A stretch of DNA of 21,533 nucleotides from assembly GCA_964478125.1 (NCBI GenBank), contig CAYZGR010000053.1:1-21533 (forward strand), given 5' to 3'. Below, piece by piece: positions 1-7,954 of this stretch (its first letter is position 1; the number at the start of each line of letters is the position of its first letter). Under the pieces are notes generated by a model. That model had not been told where the DNA came from, made no database searches, and was given only the letters and a program-made list of their open reading frames with translations. The translations under genes were made by a program, and so were the position numbers. This DNA comes from FW021-bin31 sp964478125 (GTDB lineage Bacteria; Bacteroidota; Bacteroidia; Chitinophagales; Chitinophagaceae).

Positions 1-123
1 TGCCTGCTCGATAATGGACAAAATATTCATAAACAGGATTTTGGCCTGCCGGAAGTATATTTGCCCAAATACAGAATCCGTGATATTAAGGAAATAGAGG
101 GGTTGCTTAAAGTCAATAACTGA
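1..123 (+). CDS. C-terminal end of an unidentified protein (partial)
   Basis: An open frame enters from the left edge and stops with TGA at 121-123, giving the last 40 residues (ending GLLKVNN). The 5' end is outside the window. I do not recognise the family from this tail, which is charged and has no clear motif. The stop lies only five bases before the ATG of purU, so the two genes are probably co-transcribed and perhaps translationally coupled. It is called coding because the frame is open over its whole visible length and abuts the next gene closely. This is inference from context, not from homology. Confidence 0.55.
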   Translation, partial: CLLDNGQNIHKQDFGLPEVYLPKYRIRDIKEIEGLLKVNN

Positions 124-128
124 AAAAT

Positions 129-974
129 ATGACCAATATTCTGGTGTTGATACAATGCCAAGATAAGACTGGTATTGTGGCGGCGCTTTCCCGTGTTCTG
201 GCCGACAATGAGTTGAACATTGTGGTGATGCGTGAATTTGTGGATGTGGAGAATAAGCAGTTCTTTGCCAGGGTTGAATGTGAAGGAGCTGCAGCGGAGC
301 GTATTTCTTTCCTGGAAGAAGAACTGAGGCGGGCGATTGGAGTCCATGCCCGTATAAAGGTTTCGTTGCTCCGGCCCGATAAAAAAGTAGCCATACTTGT
401 AACGAAAGAGTATCATTGTCTGGGAGATATTCTTGTCAGAAATTTTTTTGGCTTACTGGGGGCGGAGGTCTGTTGTGTCATTGGCAACAGAACCCACCTG
501 GCTTCTTTTGTGGAACGATTCTCTATTCCCTTTTTTCATGTGACCCATGAACATCGGTCGAAGCAGGAATTTGAGGCGGCGCTGCTCAAAAAGATAAACG
601 CCTTTGAGCCGGATTATGTGGTTCTGGCCAAATTTATGCGCATTCTCTCGGAAGCATTTGTGGCCCGGTTCCCCAACCGCATCATCAACATTCATCATTC
701 TTTTCTGCCGGCTTTTATAGGGGCCAATCCTTATAGACAAGCCTATAAAAGAGGGGTTAAAATAATCGGCGCCACGGCACACTTCGTGACGGCCGATCTC
801 GACAACGGCCCCATCATTTCCCAGGAGACCTTGCATATTAACCATAATTATGATGCCGCTCAAATGCGTGTTGCGGGGCAGGAGATCGAACGAAATGTGC
901 TCAATAAGGCTTTGGGACTGGTTTTGAAAGATAAGGTCTTTGTGACCGGAAACAAGACGGTTATATTTGAATAA
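129..974 (+). CDS. purU: Formyltetrahydrofolate deformylase PurU
   Basis: PurU hydrolyses 10-formyl-THF to formate and THF, balancing the one-carbon pool and supplying formate for purine synthesis; it is cytosolic. The 281-residue product has an N-terminal ACT domain (about 1-80, starting at the QDKTGIV segment) and a formyltransferase-fold domain from about 88. The signature VTKEYHCLGD is at 91-100 and INIHHSFLP at 186-194. By comparison with PurN/PurU, the catalytic residues should be N187, H189 and D225 (in TADLDNGPII). The sequence stays close to E. coli PurU to the end (VFVTGNKTVIFE), and the length is typical. The ATG at 129 is favoured because the ACT domain starts at once after it. 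It lies between an unidentified gene and a sugar aminotransferase gene, so folate metabolism is not obviously the theme of the locus. Confidence 0.95.
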   Translation: MTNILVLIQCQDKTGIVAALSRVLADNELNIVVMREFVDVENKQFFARVECEGAAAERISFLEEELRRAIGVHARIKVSLLRPDKKVAILVTKEYHCLGDILVRNFFGLLGAEVCCVIGNRTHLASFVERFSIPFFHVTHEHRSKQEFEAALLKKINAFEPDYVVLAKFMRILSEAFVARFPNRIINIHHSFLPAFIGANPYRQAYKRGVKIIGATAHFVTADLDNGPIISQETLHINHNYDAAQMRVAGQEIERNVLNKALGLVLKDKVFVTGNKTVIFE

Positions 975-1042
975 GCCGGTTTCGCGGCCGGGGTCTGTTG
1001 AAAGGGAAATTTATTCTTATTTGATTTTAAACAATTGATAAA

Positions 1043-2188
1043 ATGAGCGAAAAGATCTGGCTTTCTTCTCCGCATATGGGAGGAAAGGAGTTATCATACA
1101 TTCATGAAGCCTTTGATCAAAACTGGGTGGCGCCGCTGGGGCCGAATGTCAATGCCTTTGAAACGGAGCTGGAGCGCTTTTTGGGCAGGGAGGTGCGGGT
1201 GGCTGCACTTTCCGCGGGAACGGCGGCTTTACATCTGGCTTTGATCGAATGCGGGGTCGGACAGGGGGATTGCGTCATCTGCCAGTCTATGACCTTTTCC
1301 GCTTCGGCTAATCCCATCGTGTATCAGGGAGCAACCCCCGTTTTTGTGGACAGCGAGGCGGACAGCTGGAACCTGAGCCCGGAACACCTGGAACAGGCCA
1401 TTAAAGCGCAAAGTGCAAAAGGACAGAAGCCCAAAGCGATCATCGCGGTTCACCTGTATGGCATGCCCTTTAAGATCAATGAGGTCCTGGCGGTGGCGCA
1501 ACAATATGATATTCCCGTTATTGAAGATGCCGCGGAGGCCCTGGGTTCCACATACAGAGGCGTAGCCTGCGGTACATTCGGGCGCTTCGGTATCCTCTCA
1601 TTCAATGGGAACAAGATCATTACCACCTCCGGAGGAGGAGCGCTGGTATGTCATTCGGAAGCCGATAAAAAGAAGGCGGTTTTCCTCTCCACGCAGGCGC
1701 GGGATGAGGCGCCGCATTATCAGCATTCCCATATCGGGTACAACTATCGTATGAGCAATATATGCGCGGGTATTGGCCGCGGGCAGATGGAAGTGCTGGA
1801 GGAGCGGGTGCGGCAGCGCCGTATAAATTATGAACGTTATGCGAAGGCTCTGGGTATCTTTCAGGGAATTACTTTTCTGCCGGAGCCGGAAGGATCTTAC
1901 AGCAACCGCTGGTTGACGACCGTGCTCGTGGACCCGCGGCAAACCGGCGGTATAAACAGGGAAGCGCTGCGCCTGGCGTTGGCGGCGGAAAATATTGAAT
2001 CCCGCCCGCTATGGAAGCCCATGCATTTACAGCCCGTATTCAACGGAGCTCCTTATTATGGAAATGGCGTAAGCGACCGTTTGTTCGATGAGGGCCTCTG
2101 CCTGCCTTCCGGCAGTAATATGACGGAGGAGGCCCAACAAAGGGTAATAGCAAAAATAAAAAAAGTACTGCAATCAAAAATTATATAG
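1043..2188 (+). CDS. PglE-like DegT/DnrJ/EryC1 sugar aminotransferase
   Basis: This is a 381-residue PLP-dependent aminotransferase of the DegT/DnrJ/EryC1/StrS family. It closely resembles Campylobacter PglE, which converts UDP-4-keto-6-deoxy-GlcNAc to the 4-amino sugar with glutamate as amino donor. Shared features are the N-terminal LSSPHMGGKEL, WVAPLGPNV at 28-36, EDAAEALGS at 161-169, and NGNKIITTSGGG at 188-199, where K191 should be the PLP Schiff-base lysine. The C-terminal block RPLWKPMH and the motif LCLPSG also match. The ATG at 1043 gives the expected N-terminus. The likely partner dehydratase is the CapD/PglF-type protein encoded at 13260-15266 in this window. The exact sugar substrate is inferred from family resemblance; a GDP- or dTDP-linked 4-keto sugar is the alternative. 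Confidence 0.88.
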   Translation: MSEKIWLSSPHMGGKELSYIHEAFDQNWVAPLGPNVNAFETELERFLGREVRVAALSAGTAALHLALIECGVGQGDCVICQSMTFSASANPIVYQGATPVFVDSEADSWNLSPEHLEQAIKAQSAKGQKPKAIIAVHLYGMPFKINEVLAVAQQYDIPVIEDAAEALGSTYRGVACGTFGRFGILSFNGNKIITTSGGGALVCHSEADKKKAVFLSTQARDEAPHYQHSHIGYNYRMSNICAGIGRGQMEVLEERVRQRRINYERYAKALGIFQGITFLPEPEGSYSNRWLTTVLVDPRQTGGINREALRLALAAENIESRPLWKPMHLQPVFNGAPYYGNGVSDRLFDEGLCLPSGSNMTEEAQQRVIAKIKKVLQSKII

Positions 2189-2229
2189 CCTTGTTCGCGT
2201 TCTCTGATAGGCGTTCCCCTGATCCTTCA

Positions 2230-2237
2230 TAATTTTG
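2230..2237 (+). promoter_or_regulatory. Candidate -7 element TAATTTTG before cysQ
   Basis: TAATTTTG matches the Bacteroidota -7 consensus TAnnTTTG. It ends only five bases before the cysQ ATG, so a transcript from here would have almost no leader. I see no convincing -33 TTTG at the usual distance. This is a motif match only. Confidence 0.35.
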
Positions 2238-2242
2238 CCTTT

Positions 2243-3037
2243 ATGAATATAAACCATTTAGAAACGGCTGTTCAGGCAGCAGTAAAAGCCGGTGAGGCGA
2301 TCCTGGAAGTGTATGCCCGGGATTTTGACGTGGAATTCAAGAGCGACCGCTCTCCTTTGACGGAGGCGGATAAGCGTTCTAATGAAGTGATACTGGATGC
2401 TTTAATACCTACGGGTATTCCCGTGATCAGCGAGGAGGCCCGGGCGATGGATTATAAAGAGCGTGCCGGCTGGGACCTTTGCTGGATCGTGGACCCGCTG
2501 GATGGCACCAAGGAGTTTATTAAACGCAATGGGGAATTCACTGTAAATATTGCTTTGGTAGAAAAAGGATCTCCGGTAATCGGTGTGGTATATGTGCCGG
2601 TCAAGCGGGACATGTACTTTGGCTCAAAAAAGACGGGCAGCGGTAAATTTCCAATCCGGGAGGGCGGTCCGCTCCATTTGGGGGCTATACTTTTACATGC
2701 AGAGAAGTTTACGAAGGCGATGATACCCGGGAAGTATACGGTTATCGCCAGCCGTTCACACCTTTCCCCGGAAACAGAAAAATTTATTGCGGAAAAACGA
2801 CAAGAGCATGGGGAAGTGGAAAAGATCAGCGCGGGGAGTTCCCTGAAACTGTGCCTGGTAGCGGAAGGGAAGGCCAATGTCTACCCCCGGCCGGCTCCTA
2901 CAATGGAATGGGATACCGCCGCGGGACATGCGGTGGCCCAATATGCGGGATGTAAGGTTTACGATTTTCATTCGAAAGAAGAATTGAGATACAATAAACA
3001 GGATTTGCATAACCCCTGGTTCATTGTGGAAAAGTGA
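2243..3037 (+). CDS. cysQ: 3'(2'),5'-bisphosphate nucleotidase CysQ
   Basis: CysQ removes the 3'-phosphate from PAP (and PAPS), recycling the inhibitory product of PAPS-using sulfotransferases or PAPS reductase. The 264-residue product belongs to the Mg-dependent, Li-sensitive inositol monophosphatase superfamily. Metal-binding motifs are VISEEA at 61-66, DPLDGTKEF at 84-92 and WDTAAGHAV at 223-231, the last including the metal ligand D224. The length is normal for CysQ. It is the first gene of the sulfate-activation block and is followed after 54 bp by the SLC13 permease gene. Placement next to cysC and cysDN supports PAP rather than inositol phosphate as substrate. No truncation or odd residue is seen. 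Confidence 0.93.
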   Translation: MNINHLETAVQAAVKAGEAILEVYARDFDVEFKSDRSPLTEADKRSNEVILDALIPTGIPVISEEARAMDYKERAGWDLCWIVDPLDGTKEFIKRNGEFTVNIALVEKGSPVIGVVYVPVKRDMYFGSKKTGSGKFPIREGGPLHLGAILLHAEKFTKAMIPGKYTVIASRSHLSPETEKFIAEKRQEHGEVEKISAGSSLKLCLVAEGKANVYPRPAPTMEWDTAAGHAVAQYAGCKVYDFHSKEELRYNKQDLHNPWFIVEK

Positions 3038-3054
3038 GGGTTTTTCCCCGGAAA

Positions 3055-3062
3055 TATTTTTG
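3055..3062 (+). promoter_or_regulatory. Candidate -7 element TATTTTTG before the SLC13 permease
   Basis: TATTTTTG fits TAnnTTTG and lies 29 bp before the permease ATG, in the 54-bp gap after cysQ. It could be an internal promoter for the permease-cysC-cysD run. The -33 element is not clear, and chance matches in AT-rich gaps are common. Confidence 0.3.
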
Positions 3063-3091
3063 TTCTAGACGGTTTACGGATATATAGTGTA

Positions 3092-4870
3092 ATGTTTCAT
3101 TTTTCTCTTCCTGTTCAGCAATATATTGTTTTTACGGTGACCCTCCTGCTCGTCATTTCTCTTTTCTTTGAGAAAGTAAAACCGGCGGCCGTATTCTTTG
3201 GCTCTGCCCTTATTTTTGTTCTTTTGGGGATCGTTTCCATAACCGATTTTCTACTTTGTTTCACCAATGAATCTATCTTATCTATTTTCCTGCTGATTTT
3301 TATTACGGCGGGTATTAAGGAACATTTTAACCTCATAGGCTGGATTGACAGGGCTTTTCGTAAAGTTACCCATCCGCGGAGCTTTCTGCTGAGGATGTCG
3401 GCGGGAGTAGCGGCCATTTCTGCTTTTATAAATAACACGCCTCTGGTGGCCTTAATGATCCCCTATGTGTACCAATGGGCCAGGAAACACAAAGTCTCCC
3501 CTTCCCGGCTGTTAATGTCTTTGTCTTTTGCGGCCATATTGGGAGGGATGATCACGCTTATCGGGACGTCCACCAATCTGGTACTGAACGGTTTGATCAC
3601 CTCCAAGGGCGATCCGGGCCTGCAGTATACCGACTTTCTTTTTCCCGGTTTGCTGGTAACGCTTGCGGGCATCCTGTTTATGTATTTTATAGGCTACAGG
3701 CTTTTCCCTTCCCATTCCGATGTAATGGATGAGCTATCGGCGCAACAGAGAGAATACCTGGTGGAAACAAGAGTGCCTCCCGGCTCTGAACTGATCGGGA
3801 AAAACATCCGGGAAGCCCATCTCAGGAACTTAAAAGGGGTTTATTTGTTTGAGATCGTCCGGGAGAAGAAGGTATTGAGCCCCGTGAATCCGGAAGAAAT
3901 GATCTGCGCTCATGACATTTTATTTTTTGCAGGGGATACGGAGAATATTGCGGATCTGATCCGTAACAACAACGGGCTGATCCTCCCCCAATCGGACGGG
4001 ATATGGCAGAACGAGAAGAACCTCATCGAAACCGTGGTCCCCGCCAATTCGGAATTGACCGGGAAGACTTTAAAAGGATTGCGTTTTCGGGAACATTACG
4101 ATGCAGCCGTAGTGGCGGTTCACCGAAACGGAGAGAAGCTGCATGGAAAGATCGGGGAGATCCCCCTAAAAGCGGGCGACCTGTTGTTGATAACGGCCGG
4201 GAACCGTTTTCAGGCCATTATTCAACAAAACCATGATCTGTACCCGGTATCCGTTATTAAGCAACCCCAAACAGCCACTCGTTTTCAGAAGCAGGCTTTC
4301 GTGTCTATCCTTCTTATTATTCTTGTCCTGTTAATAACAGGAAAGGTCAGTTTATTTCTTGGGCTGCTGTTGATCACTACCGTCATGATTTTAAGCCGGA
4401 TCCTTACTGTGTCGGAGATCAAACGCCAGCTTGATATAGGTTTAATGGTGATCCTGGCGGCTTCTCTTACTTTTAGCAAAGCGCTGATCGCCACCGGCGC
4501 GGCCGAAAAGATTGCGCAGGGTTTTATAAAGGTCTTCAGCGGGGAAGGTCCGGCTGCGCTATTGATCGGTATGTTTATCCTGACTTTGATCTTAACCTCC
4601 TTTATTACCAATATAGCCACGATATCCATTGTTTTTCCCATCACCTATGCATTGTGCCATGGTTTAGGGATCAATCCGGTTCCGTTTTACGTGGCGATTG
4701 CTTTTGCAGCTTCGGCTTCCTTTCATTCTCCTTTTAGCTATCAGACCAATCTCATGGTATTAGGCCCCGGAAATTACCATTTTAAGGACTTTTTAAAGGC
4801 CGGATTGCCGCTGACTGCCATTTATAGTATAACTTGCATCATTTTTATCTTATTTTATTATAATGTATAA
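3092..4870 (+). CDS. SLC13-family permease with two TrkA_C (RCK_C) domains, probable sulfate importer
   Basis: This 592-residue inner-membrane protein has two hydrophobic halves (about 10-205 and 400-590) around a soluble insert. The insert carries two TrkA_C-like domains, roughly 222-295 and 308-385, each with a VPPGSEL.GK or VPANSELTGK start. Family motifs are NNTPLVALMIPYV (114-126), IGTSTNLVLNG (157-167) and, in the second half, NIATISIVFP and SFHSPFSYQTNLM. Such SLC13/DASS proteins co-transport anions, commonly sulfate or dicarboxylates, with Na+. Sulfate is the likeliest substrate here because cysQ lies before it and cysC, cysD and cysN after it. Its stop overlaps the cysC start by 8 bp (ATGTATAA), indicating one operon. 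The TrkA_C domains often bind ligands, but no ligand can be read from the sequence. Confidence 0.88.
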   Translation: MFHFSLPVQQYIVFTVTLLLVISLFFEKVKPAAVFFGSALIFVLLGIVSITDFLLCFTNESILSIFLLIFITAGIKEHFNLIGWIDRAFRKVTHPRSFLLRMSAGVAAISAFINNTPLVALMIPYVYQWARKHKVSPSRLLMSLSFAAILGGMITLIGTSTNLVLNGLITSKGDPGLQYTDFLFPGLLVTLAGILFMYFIGYRLFPSHSDVMDELSAQQREYLVETRVPPGSELIGKNIREAHLRNLKGVYLFEIVREKKVLSPVNPEEMICAHDILFFAGDTENIADLIRNNNGLILPQSDGIWQNEKNLIETVVPANSELTGKTLKGLRFREHYDAAVVAVHRNGEKLHGKIGEIPLKAGDLLLITAGNRFQAIIQQNHDLYPVSVIKQPQTATRFQKQAFVSILLIILVLLITGKVSLFLGLLLITTVMILSRILTVSEIKRQLDIGLMVILAASLTFSKALIATGAAEKIAQGFIKVFSGEGPAALLIGMFILTLILTSFITNIATISIVFPITYALCHGLGINPVPFYVAIAFAASASFHSPFSYQTNLMVLGPGNYHFKDFLKAGLPLTAIYSITCIIFILFYYNV

Positions 4871-5489
4871 TACCCGACCCATGAAAGATCAAGATAAACT
4901 GCACATTATACCGCACGAACACAAGATCTGTTTGAAAGACCGGAATCGTTTGAACGGGCATCGTTCGCTGGTTGTCTGGTTTACGGGACTTTCCGGTTCG
5001 GGGAAATCAACACTGGCTAATATTTTGGAACAACATTTGCACGATAGGGGCATTCGCACTTTCATCCTTGACGGCGATAATGTTCGTAAGGGCCTGAACA
5101 AGGATCTGGACTTCTCTGATGCGGGGCGGAAAGAAAATATCCGCCGCATTGGAGAAGTGGCTAAATTGATGGTGAATGCGGGCGTAACGGTTATCGCGGC
5201 TTTTGTTTCCCCATTCCGGGAAGACCGCAAGACGTTGCGGGAATTGATCGGAGATGCACATTTTATTGAAGTATTTGTGGATACCCCTTTAGAAGTATGC
5301 GAAAAAAGAGACTCCAAAGGCCTTTATCGTAAAGCCAGAAGGGGAGAGATAAAGGATTTTACCGGTATCTCTTCTCCATTTGAAGCGCCGGAGCATCCGG
5401 ATATCCATATTTTTACCCGTGAAGAGACGCCCGGGGAGTCGCTTGAAAAAATAATTGCTGTAGTAGAACCCAAATTAGAATTAGAATGA
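4863..5489 (+). CDS. cysC: Adenylylsulfate (APS) kinase CysC
   Basis: CysC phosphorylates APS at the 3'-OH using ATP to give PAPS, the universal sulfuryl donor. The product is 208 residues, near the E. coli length, with the Walker A motif GLSGSGKST at 42-50 and ILDGDNVR at 68-75. It also has FSDAGRKENIRRIGEVA, FVDTPLEVCEKRD and GLYRKARRGEIKDFTGI, all diagnostic of the family. The annotated ATG overlaps the permease stop. A second in-frame ATG at 4881 (MKDQDKLH) would give 202 residues and cannot be excluded. The gene overlaps cysD by 4 bp (ATGA). It is a stand-alone kinase, not fused to CysN, and no truncation is visible. Confidence 0.96.
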   Translation: MYNTRPMKDQDKLHIIPHEHKICLKDRNRLNGHRSLVVWFTGLSGSGKSTLANILEQHLHDRGIRTFILDGDNVRKGLNKDLDFSDAGRKENIRRIGEVAKLMVNAGVTVIAAFVSPFREDRKTLRELIGDAHFIEVFVDTPLEVCEKRDSKGLYRKARRGEIKDFTGISSPFEAPEHPDIHIFTREETPGESLEKIIAVVEPKLELE

Positions 5490-6391
5490 ATAAATATTAT
5501 TTAGACCATTTACAGGAATTGGAAGCGGAATCCATTTTTGTGATCCGTGAAGTGGCGGCCCAGTTTGATCATCCGGCGATCCTGTTTTCGGGAGGAAAGG
5601 ATTCTATTCTCGTTACCCACCTGGCACAGCGGGCCTTCTGGCCTGCCAAAATTCCGATGCCCCTTATTCATGTGGATACCGGGCACAACTTTCCGGAAGC
5701 GTTGGCCTTTAGAGACCGGTTAGTGGAAAAACTGGGGGTGCAATTAATTGTGGGTTCGGTACAGGAATCCATTGACAAAGGCCGTGTACAGGAAGAAACG
5801 GGGGTGAATGCCAGCAGGAATTCCCTGCAGATCGTAACGCTGTTGGATACGATTGAGGACAATAAGATCGACTGTGCTATTGGAGGGGCGCGCCGGGATG
5901 AGGAAAAAGCGCGCGCGAAAGAAAGGTTCTTTTCCCATCGGGATGATTTTGGCCAGTGGGATCCCAAGAACCAGCGGCCTGAACTATGGAATATTTTTAA
6001 TGGCCGAAAAAGGCTGGGAGAACATTTCCGTGCTTTTCCCATCAGCAACTGGACCGAAATGGATGTCTGGAATTATATCCTGAAGGAAAATATTGAAATT
6101 CCTTCCCTGTATTTTGCACATGAAAGAGAAGTGGTCTATCGTCTGGATACCTGGCTGCCGGTTTCCAAATACTTGCAATTAAGAGAAGGAGAAGAAATTG
6201 TAAAAAAGAAGATCCGCTTTCGCACGCTGGGAGATATCACCATCACGGGGGGAATTGAATCTGAAGCCGATACATTGGAAAAGATCGTCAATGAGGTGGC
6301 GGCTTCCCGTACCACGGAACGAGGCAACAGGGGAGACGACAAACGTTCGGATACGGCTATGGAAGACCGGAAAAAGCAAGGGTATTTTTAA
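5486..6391 (+). CDS. cysD: Sulfate adenylyltransferase subunit 2 CysD
   Basis: CysD is the catalytic subunit of the GTP-driven ATP sulfurylase; with CysN it makes APS and pyrophosphate from ATP and sulfate. The 301-residue protein is of normal length. It has the PP-loop motif SGGKDS at 35-40, HVDTGHNFPEAL, GGARRDEEKARAKER and the conserved C-terminal IRFRTLGDITITGGIESEA. It ends MEDRKKQGYF, the usual family C-terminus. The start overlaps the cysC stop by 4 bp (ATGA), so translation is probably coupled. Its obligate partner cysN begins 270 bp further on instead of a few bases away, because a decayed gene fills the gap. Confidence 0.97.
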   Translation: MNKYYLDHLQELEAESIFVIREVAAQFDHPAILFSGGKDSILVTHLAQRAFWPAKIPMPLIHVDTGHNFPEALAFRDRLVEKLGVQLIVGSVQESIDKGRVQEETGVNASRNSLQIVTLLDTIEDNKIDCAIGGARRDEEKARAKERFFSHRDDFGQWDPKNQRPELWNIFNGRKRLGEHFRAFPISNWTEMDVWNYILKENIEIPSLYFAHEREVVYRLDTWLPVSKYLQLREGEEIVKKKIRFRTLGDITITGGIESEADTLEKIVNEVAASRTTERGNRGDDKRSDTAMEDRKKQGYF

Positions 6392-6440
6392 GATGAAAGA
6401 TAAAAGATGAAAACAAAAGGAGGAGGTAAAAAACTGAAAT

Positions 6441-6602
6441 GGTTTAAACAAAAGATTAGTTGATTTTGCCGCGAATTTATTAGGGAATTCCCGAACAAAC
6501 AGAATATAAGGTTATAGAATATCAACTTGTCAAAAGTGCCGTTTCCTGCGGGCTCATAAAAAAGAAGCCCGGGCAGGACCATCAAGAGCTGATCCAGACC
6601 TG
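6441..6602 (+). pseudogene. Decayed four-helix-bundle (S23/TIGR02436-like) gene remnant between cysD and cysN
   Basis: No intact reading frame covers this gap, but pieces in two frames line up in the order expected of a small four-helix-bundle protein. The pieces are KRLVDFAANLLG (6450-6485), IEYQLVKSAVSCG (6514-6552, shifted frame) and AHKKEARAGPSRAD (6552-6593, back in the first frame). Family members read roughly RLvdFA..li, then QLlrSatSvGAnyrEAraa.Sra.Fi, which these fragments echo. Two compensating frame changes and a missing C-terminal half mark it as dead. A degenerate purine-rich stretch (about 6392-6436) precedes it. The family call rests on recalled consensus, not a search. The alternative is a non-coding spacer with chance similarity. 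Confidence 0.48.
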
Positions 6603-6661
6603 TATCTTTATTCTTTTACTACTCCTTTAACTTTTAAACTGTAAATTTTTATTTTATTAAT

Positions 6662-7903
6662 ATGGAACTACTAAGATTCACCACGGCCGGCAGTGTGGAT
6701 GATGGAAAAAGTACGCTTATCGGCCGGCTGCTCTATGATTCGAAATCTATTTTTCAGGATCAACTGGAGGCGGTAAAACGATCGAGCAAAACCAAAGGCC
6801 TGGAGCAGGTGGACCTTTCCTTGCTAACGGATGGTCTACGCGCCGAAAGAGAACAAGGTATAACGATTGACGTGGCTTATCGCTATTTTGCCACTCCCAA
6901 ACGTAAATTTATTATTGCGGACACCCCGGGCCACATACAATATACCCGGAATATGGTTACAGGCGCCTCTACGGCCAACCTGGCCCTTATCCTGATCGAT
7001 GCGCGCAACGGGGTGGTAGAACAAACCTGCAGGCATGCTTACATTGCCTCTCTCTTGCAGATACCGCACATTATTATTTGTGTCAATAAGATGGATCTGG
7101 TGGATTATGACGAAAAGGTGTTTAACCGGATTGTAGAAGAATTTACCGAGTTTGGCAGCAAGCTGGATGTAAGCGATATTCGTTTTATCCCGATTAGCGC
7201 CCTGCTCGGAGATAATGTGGTCAATAAAACCGAGAACATGCCCTGGTACAAAGGAGCTACTTTATTGAATACGCTTGAGACCATTCATGTAGGTAGCGAT
7301 GAAAACCATATCGACGCGCGTTTTCCCGTGCAGACCGTCATTCGTCCTCATTCGGATGAATATCACGATTACCGCGGATATGCGGGCCAGGTAGCCGGAG
7401 GGATATTTCGTCCCGAGGATAAGGTGACGGTCCTGCCGTCGGGATTGAATTCTACCATCAAATCCATAGACACTTTTCATGGCCCTGTTAAAGAGGCATT
7501 TCCGACTATGTCGGTTTCTATAACCCTGGCCGATGATATTGACATCAGCCGGGGAGATATGATCGTCAGGCAAAACAATCAGCCGGAGGTGAGCCAGGAC
7601 ATAGATTGTATGATGTGCTGGTTAAATCCCCGGGGACCGCAGCCCCGGGCCAAATATTTTTTGCGGCATACCAGCCGGGAAGTGCGTGCGGTGATGAAGG
7701 AGATCTATTACAAAATGAATATTAATACGCTACAACGAATGGAAGAGGATAAAACCATCGGGATGAATGATATTTTTAAAGTTTGCCTGCGTACCACGCA
7801 ACCGCTTATGTATGACGCGTATCGCAAAAACAGGAATACCGGTTCCCTGATCCTGATTGATGAAAATACGAATGAGACGGTGGCCGCGGGGATGATCGTG
7901 TAG
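6662..7903 (+). CDS. cysN: Sulfate adenylyltransferase subunit 1 CysN (GTPase)
   Basis: CysN is the regulatory GTPase of ATP sulfurylase; GTP hydrolysis drives APS formation by CysD. The 413-residue product has an EF-Tu-like G domain: P-loop AGSVDDGKST at 9-18, switch region EREQGITIDVAYRYF, DTPGH at 87-91 and NKMD at 142-145, followed by beta-barrel domains. It is shorter than enterobacterial CysN (about 475) and lacks any fused APS kinase, in line with the separate cysC here. The ATG at 6662 directly precedes MELLRFTTAGSVDDGK, and no longer start is supported. A weak AT-rich -7-like sequence (TAAATTTT, 6642-6649) lies just ahead, so it may have its own promoter. Confidence 0.97.
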   Translation: MELLRFTTAGSVDDGKSTLIGRLLYDSKSIFQDQLEAVKRSSKTKGLEQVDLSLLTDGLRAEREQGITIDVAYRYFATPKRKFIIADTPGHIQYTRNMVTGASTANLALILIDARNGVVEQTCRHAYIASLLQIPHIIICVNKMDLVDYDEKVFNRIVEEFTEFGSKLDVSDIRFIPISALLGDNVVNKTENMPWYKGATLLNTLETIHVGSDENHIDARFPVQTVIRPHSDEYHDYRGYAGQVAGGIFRPEDKVTVLPSGLNSTIKSIDTFHGPVKEAFPTMSVSITLADDIDISRGDMIVRQNNQPEVSQDIDCMMCWLNPRGPQPRAKYFLRHTSREVRAVMKEIYYKMNINTLQRMEEDKTIGMNDIFKVCLRTTQPLMYDAYRKNRNTGSLILIDENTNETVAAGMIV

Positions 7904-7914
7904 CTCAGAAGTCT

Positions 7915-7922
7915 TATATTTG
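7915..7922 (+). promoter_or_regulatory. Candidate -7 element TATATTTG before kbl
   Basis: TATATTTG matches TAnnTTTG and sits 32 bp upstream of the kbl ATG, in the short gap after cysN. It overlaps by one base the left arm of a small inverted repeat, GTTGAT (7922-7927) and ATCAAC (7943-7948). This suggests kbl starts a separate transcript. No clear -33 element is seen. Confidence 0.4.
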
Positions 7923-7954
7923 TTGATGTAAACGCAAATTAAATCAACGGGGAT

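Noticed and set aside
453..863. Long antisense open frames inside purU and the other metabolic genes
   Set aside because: They lie wholly opposite well-identified coding regions, show no recognisable domains, and are typical shadow frames of moderately GC-rich genes.
129..974. PurU-like protein as a sugar N-formyltransferase
   Set aside because: The N-terminal ACT domain and full-length agreement with E. coli PurU fit the deformylase. Sugar formyltransferases have their formyltransferase domain at the N-terminus and lack this ACT domain.
6545..6577. Hairpin CCTGCGGGCT / AGCCCGGGCAGG in the cysD-cysN gap as a terminator or sulfur riboswitch
   Set aside because: The stem has a 2-base bulge and no following T-run. 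It overlaps the coding-like fragments of the decayed gene, so it is better explained as chance pairing within that remnant. No known riboswitch core was recognised.
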